Notes under the pieces: model-generated
Told to the model about the DNA's origin: nothing
The model's input: the letters and a program-made list of their open reading frames with translations, nothing else
Databases searched by the model: none
DNA from: CAVQBP01 sp963782475
Lineage (GTDB): Bacteria > Bacteroidota > Ignavibacteria > Ignavibacteriales > Ignavibacteriaceae
DNA length: 64,000 nucleotides
Assembly (NCBI GenBank): GCA_963782475.1
Contig: CAWAJW010000003.1
Coordinates: 1-64,000 of the forward strand
Direction: 5' to 3'
Program-made: the position numbers and the translations under genes
Shown: positions 1 through 7,061 of the stretch, piece by piece
How the letters are laid out: every line of letters starts with the position of its first letter
How positions within the stretch are numbered: the stretch's first letter is position 1

Positions 1-49
1 TTTCACCTAGTTTTTCAAGAATTTTATAATGAAGAATATTTTTCGCCAA
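1..49 (-). CDS. Start of a second Ser/Thr protein kinase (partial)
   Basis: The minus strand here reads LAKNILHYKILEKLGE from a TTG at 47-49. This matches the first residues of the kinase at 64-2361 (ILHYNILEKLGEG). The rest lies outside the window. An ATG at 51-53 aligns with the start of the neighbouring kinase, but one extra base relative to that copy puts it out of frame. The true start is therefore TTG, or the ATG is separated from the frame by an indel. The two genes are tandem, about 14 bases apart. Confidence 0.55.
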   Translation of the reverse strand, partial: MAKNILHYKILEKLGE

Positions 50-63
50 TCATTTTTATTCTC

Positions 64-2361
64 TCACAGCGGCAGTTTCATCTTATTCATAAATACTTTG
101 TAGCGAGGATCTTTCTCAATACTTTTCAGCAGCGGATCCCCTTCCATCATGGCCAGACCGCCATCCCTTTGCTTGTATGCACGCTCCAGCCATTCGAATG
201 CTTTGTCATCATCACCCCGGTATGCATAAACTTCTGCAATCTGAAATGCCGAATTGTCCTGGTATTCTTTAATGAGTTCTGCAAGTTTATCATCAGCATC
301 TTTTTTTCTATTTGATGCATAATAAACTATAGCCAGCCCATACATTTTTAGAAAAGGCCATGATTCTCTATTCATCGCTGAAAGCGCTGAATCTGGTTTC
401 CCCTCAAAAAGATAACTAAGACTGATACATGCCTCCGAACCCGGAATCTGCGGGCTTATTTCGAGACTTTTTCTATAGGCAGCAATTGATTTTTCAAGGA
501 ACCCCATGCAAAAATTATAGTATCCGAGGTTATAGTACAAACTGGCATTGACAGGCTCAAGTTCAATTAAACGACGGGTAAGAGAAATTGCCTCATCGAA
601 ATGTCCTAAAGTAGCTGCTAAAGTAGCTGCTCCGTTTAGAGCTCCTGCATGTTCCGGTTCAAGTTTTAATGCCTTTTTATAATAATTGTCGGCTCCGGTC
701 CATTCCCAGTCATAAGTTCTCTTAATATATCCCATTCGTGAAAAAGCTGCGACATTATTGGGATCAAGTTCCAATGCTTTTTCGGCTTCCTGGCGTGCTT
801 TGTGGTAACCCTCATCCAAAGGAATATAAGCATAATCTGCCTGAATGCTATGGACAGTTGACAGCTGTACCCAGGCTGGTGCATAACCGGAATCAATTGA
901 TAGTGTCTTTTCGAAATAACTTGCACCCTTCTCCAAACCTTCTTTAGTATATGTTCTATAAAAATGGATACCGAGCAGATAATCATTATAAGCCTTAGGA
1001 TCTGTTTTCCATTGTCCGGTGGACTTAATTTTTCCCAATAAGGCTACATCAAGTGCTTCTGCAACAGAACCGGTGATAGAATCCTGCAGGTCAAATATAT
1101 TGCTAAAAGTTCCTTTATAAGTATTTGACCATAATGTAGCATCTGTTTCTGCATTAATAAGATCCGCCATAATGCGTAGATTATTCCCTGACTTTTGAAC
1201 GCTTCCCTCAAGAATATTTTTTACATTAAGTTTTGAAGCAATAGTTTTGATATCAACATTTTTTCCTTTAAAAATGAATGAGGATGTCCTGGAAATAACG
1301 CGTAACTTCGGATTTTTTGCCAGAGCACTTATCAGTTCATCCGAAAGTCCGTCACAAAAATATTCCTGATCCTTATTTGCACTCAAATCCAAGAATGGCA
1401 GAACAGCTAATGTTTTGGCTACTTCTATATTTTTCTCTTCAATATTTTTTTGTAAAGGCACAAAGAAATAGAGAACTGCAGCAATGACTATGGTTATTGC
1501 TCCGGCAATTATCCATGGCAGCTTTGAATGTTTTGCAGCTTTCTTTATTGTTCCGCCTTCTCTAATAGTGCGCAGTTCATTTACAATTTCGGCAGCTGAT
1601 TGATAACGTTCATCAGGATTCTTTGCAAGAGATTTGCTGACGATGTGTTTTAGTCCTTGATCAACATCACCAAGAGGTTCCGGTTCTTCATTAAGGATAG
1701 AATAAATTATCGCCTGGTCATAATCGCCTCTGAACGGCATTTTTGCAGTAAGCATTTCATAGAATACAACACCGAAAGACCATATATCAGTTCGGTGATC
1801 TACTTCTTTACCTCTTGTTTGTTCAGGTGACATAAATTCGATAGTTCCTAAGGTAGAACCGACCTGGGTAAGCTGTGTTCCTTTACCAACTTTAGCTAAT
1901 CCGAAATCCATGATCTTTACAATACCGCTTTCGGTAATCATTATGTTGGAAGATTTAATGTCACGGTGTATTATCCCTTTTTTATGCGCTGCTTCTAATC
2001 CTTCTGCAATTTGAATTGCATAATTAATTATAACTTCCACCGATAGAGACGGGGCATGTCTCGTCTCTACAAGAGATTTCAATTCTTTCCCTTCAATGTA
2101 TTCCATCACAATAAATACTTCGAAATCGGATTCTTCGATAGCATAAATTGTGGCAATATTAGGATGGTTTAATGCTGCTGCAGCTTGTGCTTCAATTTTA
2201 AAACGTTTTCTCTCTTCCTCATTTGCTGAAATATGATGCGGTAAAAACTTTATTGCAACCTGCCGTTTTAGTTTTGTATCTTCGGCAAGATAGACTACTC
2301 CCATGCCACCTTCACCTAACTTTTCAAGAATGTTATAATGAAGAATAGTTTTTCCAATCAT
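64..2361 (-). CDS. Ser/Thr protein kinase with TolB-like and TPR domains
   Basis: This 765-residue protein has a bacterial PknB/Stk-type kinase domain over residues 9-265. It shows a glycine loop GEGGMGVVY (16-24), ATP-binding Lys38, a catalytic HRDIKSSN loop, DFGLAK, and SPEQ at the usual APE position. A single membrane segment follows at about 284-305. The outer part has a TolB/adenylate-cyclase-associated type region (LAVLPFLDLSANKDQEYF onward) and then several TPR repeats. The likely role is phosphorylation signalling at the inner membrane with a periplasmic TPR interaction platform. The substrate cannot be told. The N-terminus is repeated at the window edge, so it belongs to a tandem pair. 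All catalytic residues appear present. Confidence 0.93.
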   Translation of the reverse strand: MIGKTILHYNILEKLGEGGMGVVYLAEDTKLKRQVAIKFLPHHISANEEERKRFKIEAQAAAALNHPNIATIYAIEESDFEVFIVMEYIEGKELKSLVETRHAPSLSVEVIINYAIQIAEGLEAAHKKGIIHRDIKSSNIMITESGIVKIMDFGLAKVGKGTQLTQVGSTLGTIEFMSPEQTRGKEVDHRTDIWSFGVVFYEMLTAKMPFRGDYDQAIIYSILNEEPEPLGDVDQGLKHIVSKSLAKNPDERYQSAAEIVNELRTIREGGTIKKAAKHSKLPWIIAGAITIVIAAVLYFFVPLQKNIEEKNIEVAKTLAVLPFLDLSANKDQEYFCDGLSDELISALAKNPKLRVISRTSSFIFKGKNVDIKTIASKLNVKNILEGSVQKSGNNLRIMADLINAETDATLWSNTYKGTFSNIFDLQDSITGSVAEALDVALLGKIKSTGQWKTDPKAYNDYLLGIHFYRTYTKEGLEKGASYFEKTLSIDSGYAPAWVQLSTVHSIQADYAYIPLDEGYHKARQEAEKALELDPNNVAAFSRMGYIKRTYDWEWTGADNYYKKALKLEPEHAGALNGAATLAATLGHFDEAISLTRRLIELEPVNASLYYNLGYYNFCMGFLEKSIAAYRKSLEISPQIPGSEACISLSYLFEGKPDSALSAMNRESWPFLKMYGLAIVYYASNRKKDADDKLAELIKEYQDNSAFQIAEVYAYRGDDDKAFEWLERAYKQRDGGLAMMEGDPLLKSIEKDPRYKVFMNKMKLPL

Positions 2362-2784
2362 ATTTTTGAATTACCTATTACGTACTAAAATGAACTCTGA
2401 TAAAATCTATAGGAATTTAGAGGTATGGACATTTAAATATTACTAAAATATTTTCTTTTTTCAACAAATGAATATATTAAATGTGATTTTAGCCCTGGAA
2501 AGAATATTTCAGTTTTAGAAACTTAATATTTGGAGGTTTGAGGAATAATTTTGTTTGGAGATTACAAAAAATCATTTATTTATATGTCTTTTTTAAAATA
2601 AGATATTATACGAATCCATATTATATTAACTTCGTAATATTTTTTAAATTTTCTCAAAGGTCATCATTGTGCATCCCTCAGAATTCATTCATAGTAATCG
2701 ATCGCTTTCTTTATGGAATGTGTAACCAATTGCAAATAATCTTGGTCATAAAAAATAGAAGACAATTTATATGTAAAACAAAAA
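2362..2784. other. Intergenic region, no supported gene
   Basis: This is the AT-rich gap between the kinase start and the divergent serine hydrolase. It should hold both promoters, but I cannot place them. A short string TTTAGAGGTATGG near 2416 resembles the end of the 87-base leader repeat at 4414-4500 and 19584-19670. A reading frame from 2538 has lysine, isoleucine and phenylalanine bias expected of AT-rich noise and overlaps the next gene. Confidence 0.5.
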
Positions 2785-3861
2785 ATGAAAAAAATCATCT
2801 TAATAATCTTACAAGTTTCTTCAATCCTTTTTATTTATGGACAGGATAAAACGAATATCAGTGATTATATATATAGTTATTCTGTCAAAAAGAATTTCAG
2901 CGGAACAATTCTAATTCAAAAAAACTCAAAAACTATTTATAAAAATAGTTTTGGTCTGGCCAATATTAAATTTAATGAACCGAATAAAGATGATACAAAA
3001 TATAAAATAGCTTCCATAACAAAAGCATTTACAGCCGTATTAGCACTTCAATTATATGAAAAGGGAAGACTTGATTTAAAAAAAACAATTAAAACTTATC
3101 TACCAAATTACAAAGGAGAAGGTGGAGATAAAATTACTATTGAAGAACTGCTTCATCACACTTCAGGTATGGTTAATATGGATACTATCTCAAGTCAGGA
3201 AAGTGCTATAAAAAACGGGATGCCGTATTATCAGCTTCCTTATACAATAGAACAAATCATAAATAAGTACTGTAGTAATCCTCTTAAAAATAAACCAGGG
3301 AAAGTATTTGATTATGATAATGCCGAATATATAATCCTGGGTAAAATTATCGAAGCGATTTATAACGAGCCTTATGAGCAAGTACTTAAAGAAAAAATAT
3401 TGAAACCTTTAAAGATGAACGATTCAGGAATGTTATATCAATATGAAATTATTGAAAACCTGGCTGACACGTATTTTTTCAGGAACGACTTAAATGAATT
3501 AGTTAATGATTTGCCTGTGTATATAGAAAACTGGTATGCTGCAGGTGCTATGTATTCAACAGCCGAAGATTTATTGAAATTTTCAAATGGACTTTTTAAT
3601 CATGGACTTCTAGATAAGGAATCATTAAAAGTTATGTTAACACCTGGCCTGGGTGATTATGGTTGCGGAGTTTGGATATACCATGAAAAATATAATAACA
3701 CCAGTTATACCCTCATCAAAAGACCCGGCAGAATTATGGGAGCAAATAGTGTACTCTACCACATACCGGATAAAAATATCACAATTATTATTCTAAGCAA
3801 TTCTGATTCAGTAAATTTGGATAATTTTGTCTGGGAAATTGGAACAAAGCTTATTAGATAA
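2785..3861 (+). CDS. Serine hydrolase, beta-lactamase/penicillin-binding family
   Basis: The protein has 358 residues with an N-terminal secretion signal (MKKIILIILQVSSILFIYG). It has the class C beta-lactamase/DD-peptidase fold: the SxxK motif is SITK at residues 77-80, the tyrosine motif lies in DYDNAEY near residue 180, and the usual HHTSG and SPGKxFDYDN-like context is visible. It probably acts outside the inner membrane on a peptide, ester or peptidoglycan-like substrate, which cannot be assigned. The length is normal for the family and the frame is intact, unlike the related gene at 30229-31769. It stands alone on the plus strand, followed 41 bases later by the first cassette-type repeat. 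Confidence 0.88.
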   Translation: MKKIILIILQVSSILFIYGQDKTNISDYIYSYSVKKNFSGTILIQKNSKTIYKNSFGLANIKFNEPNKDDTKYKIASITKAFTAVLALQLYEKGRLDLKKTIKTYLPNYKGEGGDKITIEELLHHTSGMVNMDTISSQESAIKNGMPYYQLPYTIEQIINKYCSNPLKNKPGKVFDYDNAEYIILGKIIEAIYNEPYEQVLKEKILKPLKMNDSGMLYQYEIIENLADTYFFRNDLNELVNDLPVYIENWYAAGAMYSTAEDLLKFSNGLFNHGLLDKESLKVMLTPGLGDYGCGVWIYHEKYNNTSYTLIKRPGRIMGANSVLYHIPDKNITIIILSNSDSVNLDNFVWEIGTKLIR

Positions 3862-3901
3862 AATTCGGATACTAATTCCATTAAAACTCATTGTTATCTA
3901 A

Positions 3902-3945
3902 TTTTCCCTGCTCATCCTCCCGATCTTCTCCTCCATTTCTTTTTT
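3902..3945 (+). repeat. Pyrimidine-rich dispersed repeat, copy 1
   Basis: Core reads as CTCATCCTCC-CGATCTTCTCCTCC. Eight related copies occur between 3.9 and 25 kb, all in this orientation and almost all just after a plus-strand gene. The complement reads MEEKIRRMG-like, suggesting a fossil of the end of a coding sequence. The following 50 bases (to about 3992) are shared with copy 3 (16745-16795). Confidence 0.75.
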
Positions 3946-4064
3946 AATCAAATCAAATATTTTAAAATTTATTTTTTTCGATTTCTTGGAAAATTAATTT
4001 ATTCATTATAAATTGAAACATTTATCAAAATAAGTTGGCAGCTGTAAAGCGGGGAACAATCATA

Positions 4065-4322
4065 ATGCAAGATTTAATTCCATTAATCATCTTTTTCTCT
4101 ATTTTTTTTATAAGCTTAATTCTTCGCGTATTAGCTTCAAGAAATTTACTGGAAGAATATTCGGACGAACGTTTAAATGTTATTTTCAATACGAAAGGAT
4201 CGTGGTCTTTGAACAAAGACATGTTTAATGAAAAAGGAAAACGATATTATGTAACAAGTAACAGTTCTGGAATTTTGTGGGTAGGGTATATTATTATTAT
4301 TGTTGTATTCCATTCTTTTTAA
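4065..4322 (+). CDS. Small membrane protein of unknown function
   Basis: The product is about 85 residues from the ATG at 4065. The frame opens at a TTG at 4035 without a clear ribosome site, while GGGA lies nine bases before 4065. There is one hydrophobic segment at the start (LIPLIIFFSIFFISLIL) and another at the end (ILWVGYIIIIVVF), with a soluble middle containing GKRYYVTSNSSG. I do not recognise a family. Two shortened relatives are present at 16803-17009 and 23723-23854, so this is the full-length member of a local family. It sits between repeat copies 1 and 2. Confidence 0.6.
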   Translation: MQDLIPLIIFFSIFFISLILRVLASRNLLEEYSDERLNVIFNTKGSWSLNKDMFNEKGKRYYVTSNSSGILWVGYIIIIVVFHSF

Positions 4323-4361
4323 TCATCCTAATAAAAAAGAAAAAATCAAATCAGGGTACCT

Positions 4362-4405
4362 CAATTCTACCTCCCCATCCTCCTAATCTTCTCATCCATC
4401 TCTTT
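4362..4405 (+). repeat. Pyrimidine-rich dispersed repeat, copy 2
   Basis: Core CTCCCCATCCTCC-TAATCTTCTC, 40 bases after the small membrane protein. It is followed by the 87-base leader repeat shared with copy 6. Confidence 0.75.
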
Positions 4406-4413
4406 TCCGCAGT

Positions 4414-4500
4414 AAACAAATCAACTTTAAAGATTTTTATTGCCTTTCTGAATTAATCAATTTACATTAGATCTGATCATATATAGAGGTATGGGGAAAA
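4414..4500 (+). repeat. 87-base leader repeat, copy A
   Basis: It is nearly identical to 19584-19670, with landmarks AAAGATTTTTATTGCC, TTACATTAGATCTGATC and TAGAGGTATGGGGAAAA. The other copy ends just before a lipoprotein gene. Here it is followed by a group II intron fragment and then another lipoprotein gene, so it may be a mobile 5' leader or promoter. Confidence 0.75.
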
Positions 4501-4658
4501 TTAGGGCAATTTCTCTTCATCCCGGCCAATCTATTTATCCTCATTGGATTTTATAAGTAAAAATTAGATTAAGAGTTGCATAATATTATGTGTTTATGGG
4601 AGTGATGTGGCGAAGCTGTATTTAACAACTAGTTTTAACTACGATATATATAATAAAT

Positions 4659-4728
4659 AGCCCGGTGCGGAAAAACTGCACGCCAGGATCTGTGCGGGGG
4701 ATGTTTGGAAACAGGCATGCCTACTACA
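4659..4728 (+). ncRNA. Solitary group II intron domain V-VI, copy 1
   Basis: The domain V-like hairpin begins with the AGC triad. It has the same stem and AAAA loop as the intron at 39872-39940, with one arm changed CCGCA to CTGCA, which keeps pairing through G-U. The domain VI-like helix ATGTTTG/CAGGCAT is closed by a GAAA tetraloop, against GTAA in the intron copy. No maturase or upstream intron domains are recognisable. The next gene starts 42 bases later. Confidence 0.7.
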
Positions 4729-4770
4729 ACATCAGTACTAAATTAATTATTTTCAAATGGAGAAGACATT

Positions 4771-5577
4771 TTGATACGCAACCATCTATTTATATTATTA
4801 ATTTTCATACTAATATGTTCCGGGTGTGATAAACAAGAGCCCACACAACCTGAAGTCAATTATGATACATATGGTTTTAACGAGGAAACATCTAAATCCT
4901 TACGTGTGAGTGTTTATTTTGACTATGGCGTTTTTGATGCATGTAGAACCAATACGATCAATATGCTGAACCAAATGCATTGTGCTTATACATCTATTAA
5001 CAGAGATTCCATTTTGAACGGTGCGCTTTTTCATTATCGATTGTTGATTATGCCAGGCGGTGATATGTGGCAATACAATTCTTATCTTGCGAGTAATGGC
5101 ATGTCGAAAATTAAAAATTTTGTAAGTCAAGGCGGAGGATATATTGGAATCTGCGGCGGTTCATATTTTGCAGCCAACCTTATTGTATGGAGAGGTTGGG
5201 CGGGACAATCACGGGATAGTGTAAGCACTCACGGATTAAACCTTTTCGCTTCAATTGCCGATGGACCAATAGAAAATTTTGAACCGAGTTATGTAGATAA
5301 TAAATGTCAGATCCAGATAACTCAAAAAGATCATCCGGTTCTTTCAAATCTCCCTGACATTACTCAACCATATTATGATCATGGTTCAATGTTTATTTTC
5401 AAGGATAGCACAAACATTATAGCTTTAGGTAAAACAATTAAGGGGAATAAAAACATTTTAGTTGCGTTCCAATATAATTTAGGAAAAGGATTTCTAACGG
5501 GTACTCACCCCGAAGCATCTGAATCACGAGTTCCGTGGATTATGATGAAAAATGCCATCGAATGGTGTGCAAAGTAG
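4771..5577 (+). CDS. Lipoprotein with class I glutamine amidotransferase-like (BPL_N-type) fold
   Basis: The protein has 268 residues and starts at a TTG preceded by GGAGAAG. A lipobox (LICSGC, Cys19) places it on a membrane surface. The body resembles the flavodoxin-like amidotransferase fold of biotin-protein-ligase N-terminal (BPL_N) and ThuA relatives. LLIMPGGD is followed by GGGYIGICGGSYFAA, where the cysteine of GICGGS lies at the nucleophile elbow, and a late GTHPEAS segment resembles the histidine region. The function of this group is poorly known and I infer none beyond the fold. It directly follows a solitary group II intron D5-D6 element. Confidence 0.7.
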   Translation: MIRNHLFILLIFILICSGCDKQEPTQPEVNYDTYGFNEETSKSLRVSVYFDYGVFDACRTNTINMLNQMHCAYTSINRDSILNGALFHYRLLIMPGGDMWQYNSYLASNGMSKIKNFVSQGGGYIGICGGSYFAANLIVWRGWAGQSRDSVSTHGLNLFASIADGPIENFEPSYVDNKCQIQITQKDHPVLSNLPDITQPYYDHGSMFIFKDSTNIIALGKTIKGNKNILVAFQYNLGKGFLTGTHPEASESRVPWIMMKNAIEWCAK

Positions 5578-5858
5578 GTTATTGTAATTCAAGTTGACAG
5601 CCCTTCGGCAAGCTCAGAATAAACTATTTTACCTTTTCGGCTTTTTTGAGATTATTGAAATAGGAGATCCGCTTAAAGTATCTTGCCTGCCTGCCGCAGG
5701 CATGTTCGCGCTGAGGACCTTCTCGCAGATCTAATTGGATTGGGTAATTTTGCAAAAGATGAAATAAATAAACTCTCCCGATCGCCAATAGCGGAAGTCA
5801 ATCACTCTATCGCGATTTACTCAAAGAACAAGATCAAAGATACTAAATAAAAAGTAAA
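5578..5858 (+). other. Intergenic region with gene remnant and palindrome
   Basis: The block 5640-5705 is related to 20455-20520, including the palindrome TGCCTGCCGCAGGCA at 5688-5702. After it, 5715-5850 stays open in one plus-strand frame and reads coding-like (EDLLADLIGLGNFAKDEIN, ending KDTK-stop) but has no start. I take it as the tail of a lost gene that I cannot identify. Confidence 0.45.
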
Positions 5859-5881
5859 CCCTAACAAAACATTTTAAGCTA
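5858..5881 (+). other. attC-like 5' half site
   Basis: CCCTAACAAAACATTTTAAGC resembles the 5' end of integron attC sites (RYYYAAC followed by TTnAAG). No matching 3' core was found nearby; a group II intron fragment lies downstream instead. Confidence 0.3.
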
Positions 5882-5952
5882 TTTTATTGTTTTTTATTTC
5901 CTAAAAAAAATAAAACATGCCCCCTGTAATTAAGGAACTTTTTAAAATAACA

Positions 5953-6022
5953 AACCCGGTGCGGAAAAACTGCACTCCGGGATATGTGTGGGGGATATTT
6001 GGTAACAGGCATTCCTACCACG
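5953..6022 (+). ncRNA. Solitary group II intron domain V-VI, copy 2
   Basis: Same hairpin as copy 1, including CTGCA in place of CCGCA and a GTAA-capped domain VI. The catalytic triad position reads AAC instead of AGC and one domain VI pair is lost, so this copy is less likely to be active. The 75 bases before it (from about 5878) are shared with the segment before copy 3, including a TTTTTTATTTCC stretch. Confidence 0.68.
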
Positions 6023-6057
6023 ACGGGGAATAATGATAAGCAAAGAGGTTTAGTCTA

Positions 6058-6492
6058 ATGAAAGGAGTAATATTTTCGATTGCTTTAGTGGTTGTATTTT
6101 GGGGATGTAAAGGAGATAATTCTATTGCCCCACAATCATTATATATCATTGAAGGGCAATATCAATATCAAGGTTTCAATCTCGATTCAAACCTCTGCAC
6201 TTTCGGTGTTATTAATTTAATTTTAAATGACTCAACAATTTCCGGTGATCGTAACATTCAAGGAACAGATAAAATAAATTCGCAGGATATAGAAATCGGA
6301 ATTGGTAATATTTCTGGAATTATGTATAGTGATAGTACTATTTATATTTATCTGACGAGTTCGAGTATTCCGACTGTACTTTTAATTGGAAAATTTTCAT
6401 GTGGAGTAATTAAAGGATTGAGAATATTTGAAAACGGAACTCGTCCAAAACCTCCGACTATTGGTTACTATACGTTATATAAACAAATATAG
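6058..6492 (+). CDS. Small lipoprotein of unknown function
   Basis: The protein has 144 residues with a lipoprotein signal ending in the lipobox VFWGC (Cys17). The mature part is rich in beta-forming residues (IIEGQYQYQGFNLDS, GIMYSDSTIYIYLTSS), which suggests a small beta-sandwich or barrel. No family is recognised. The ATG is preceded by AGAGG. It lies 36 bases after a solitary D5-D6 element, as does the lipoprotein at 4771, so these elements sit where a cassette leader would be. Confidence 0.65.
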   Translation: MKGVIFSIALVVVFWGCKGDNSIAPQSLYIIEGQYQYQGFNLDSNLCTFGVINLILNDSTISGDRNIQGTDKINSQDIEIGIGNISGIMYSDSTIYIYLTSSSIPTVLLIGKFSCGVIKGLRIFENGTRPKPPTIGYYTLYKQI

Positions 6493-6745
6493 AAGTTTAA
6501 AATATCGTGCTACACTGAAAATGTTAAAATGGATATCCTAGAAGTCTTAAGGAATTACTTTTAGAAGATGCTGAAGAAAATGGAGAGAATTTCTGTTTGA
6601 ACCCTAATTTATCAAAATATGCCCTAACCAAGCATTTCAAGCCGTTACGTAAAAAGACAATATGTGTGGCAAAATTATTTTATTGTTTTTTATTTCCTAA
6701 AAAATAAAACCAGGCCTATTAAATTAAAGTACTTCTAAAATAACA
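6493..6745 (+). other. Intergenic region with gene remnant and attC-like half site
   Basis: A coding-like stretch without a start (GYPRSLKELLLEDAEENGEN) lies at about 6525-6600. It runs into GCCCTAACCAAGCATTTCAA at 6621-6640, which fits the 5' end of an attC site. The bases from about 6676 repeat the segment that precedes D5-D6 copy 2. Confidence 0.4.
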
Positions 6746-6814
6746 AGCCCGGTGCGGAAAAACTGCACGCCGGGATCTATGCGGTGGATGCTTGGTAACA
6801 GGTATTCCTACAAA
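6746..6814 (+). ncRNA. Solitary group II intron domain V-VI, copy 3
   Basis: AGC triad present, domain V stem fully paired (with CTGCA). The domain VI helix ATGCTTG/CAGGTAT keeps pairing although two bases differ from copy 4, and it is capped by GTAA. No plus-strand gene follows; the next gene is the convergent 7062-9158. The region 6815-7061 shows nothing else. Confidence 0.68.
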
Positions 6815-7061
6815 AACACTGTAAAAGATAGATATAATAAATATTTTATATAGATCTTTTTTAGGGATACATTCCAATCTAACAGCAAAAAGAATATGTC
6901 AAAAATACTCTATCTCTTATCAAAAATTTCAAAACAACTTTTGGTTTGGGAAAATCGAGTTTATTCTTACAATGAAGTTCAGTTATTACCAAATAAATTA
7001 ATTTAACTACTGGTTTTATATCAGTAGGTAAAAGTTATATATTGATTATAGACTGCCCTTG

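Noticed and set aside
2538..2849. Open frame of about 100 codons before the serine hydrolase
   Set aside because: It overlaps the start of a clear signal-peptide gene, has no ribosome site and reads as AT-rich noise.
4659..4728. Riboswitch interpretation of the repeated hairpins
   Set aside because: The AGC-led 34-base hairpin plus tetraloop-capped second helix matches the end of the maturase-bearing intron, so a group II origin explains it.
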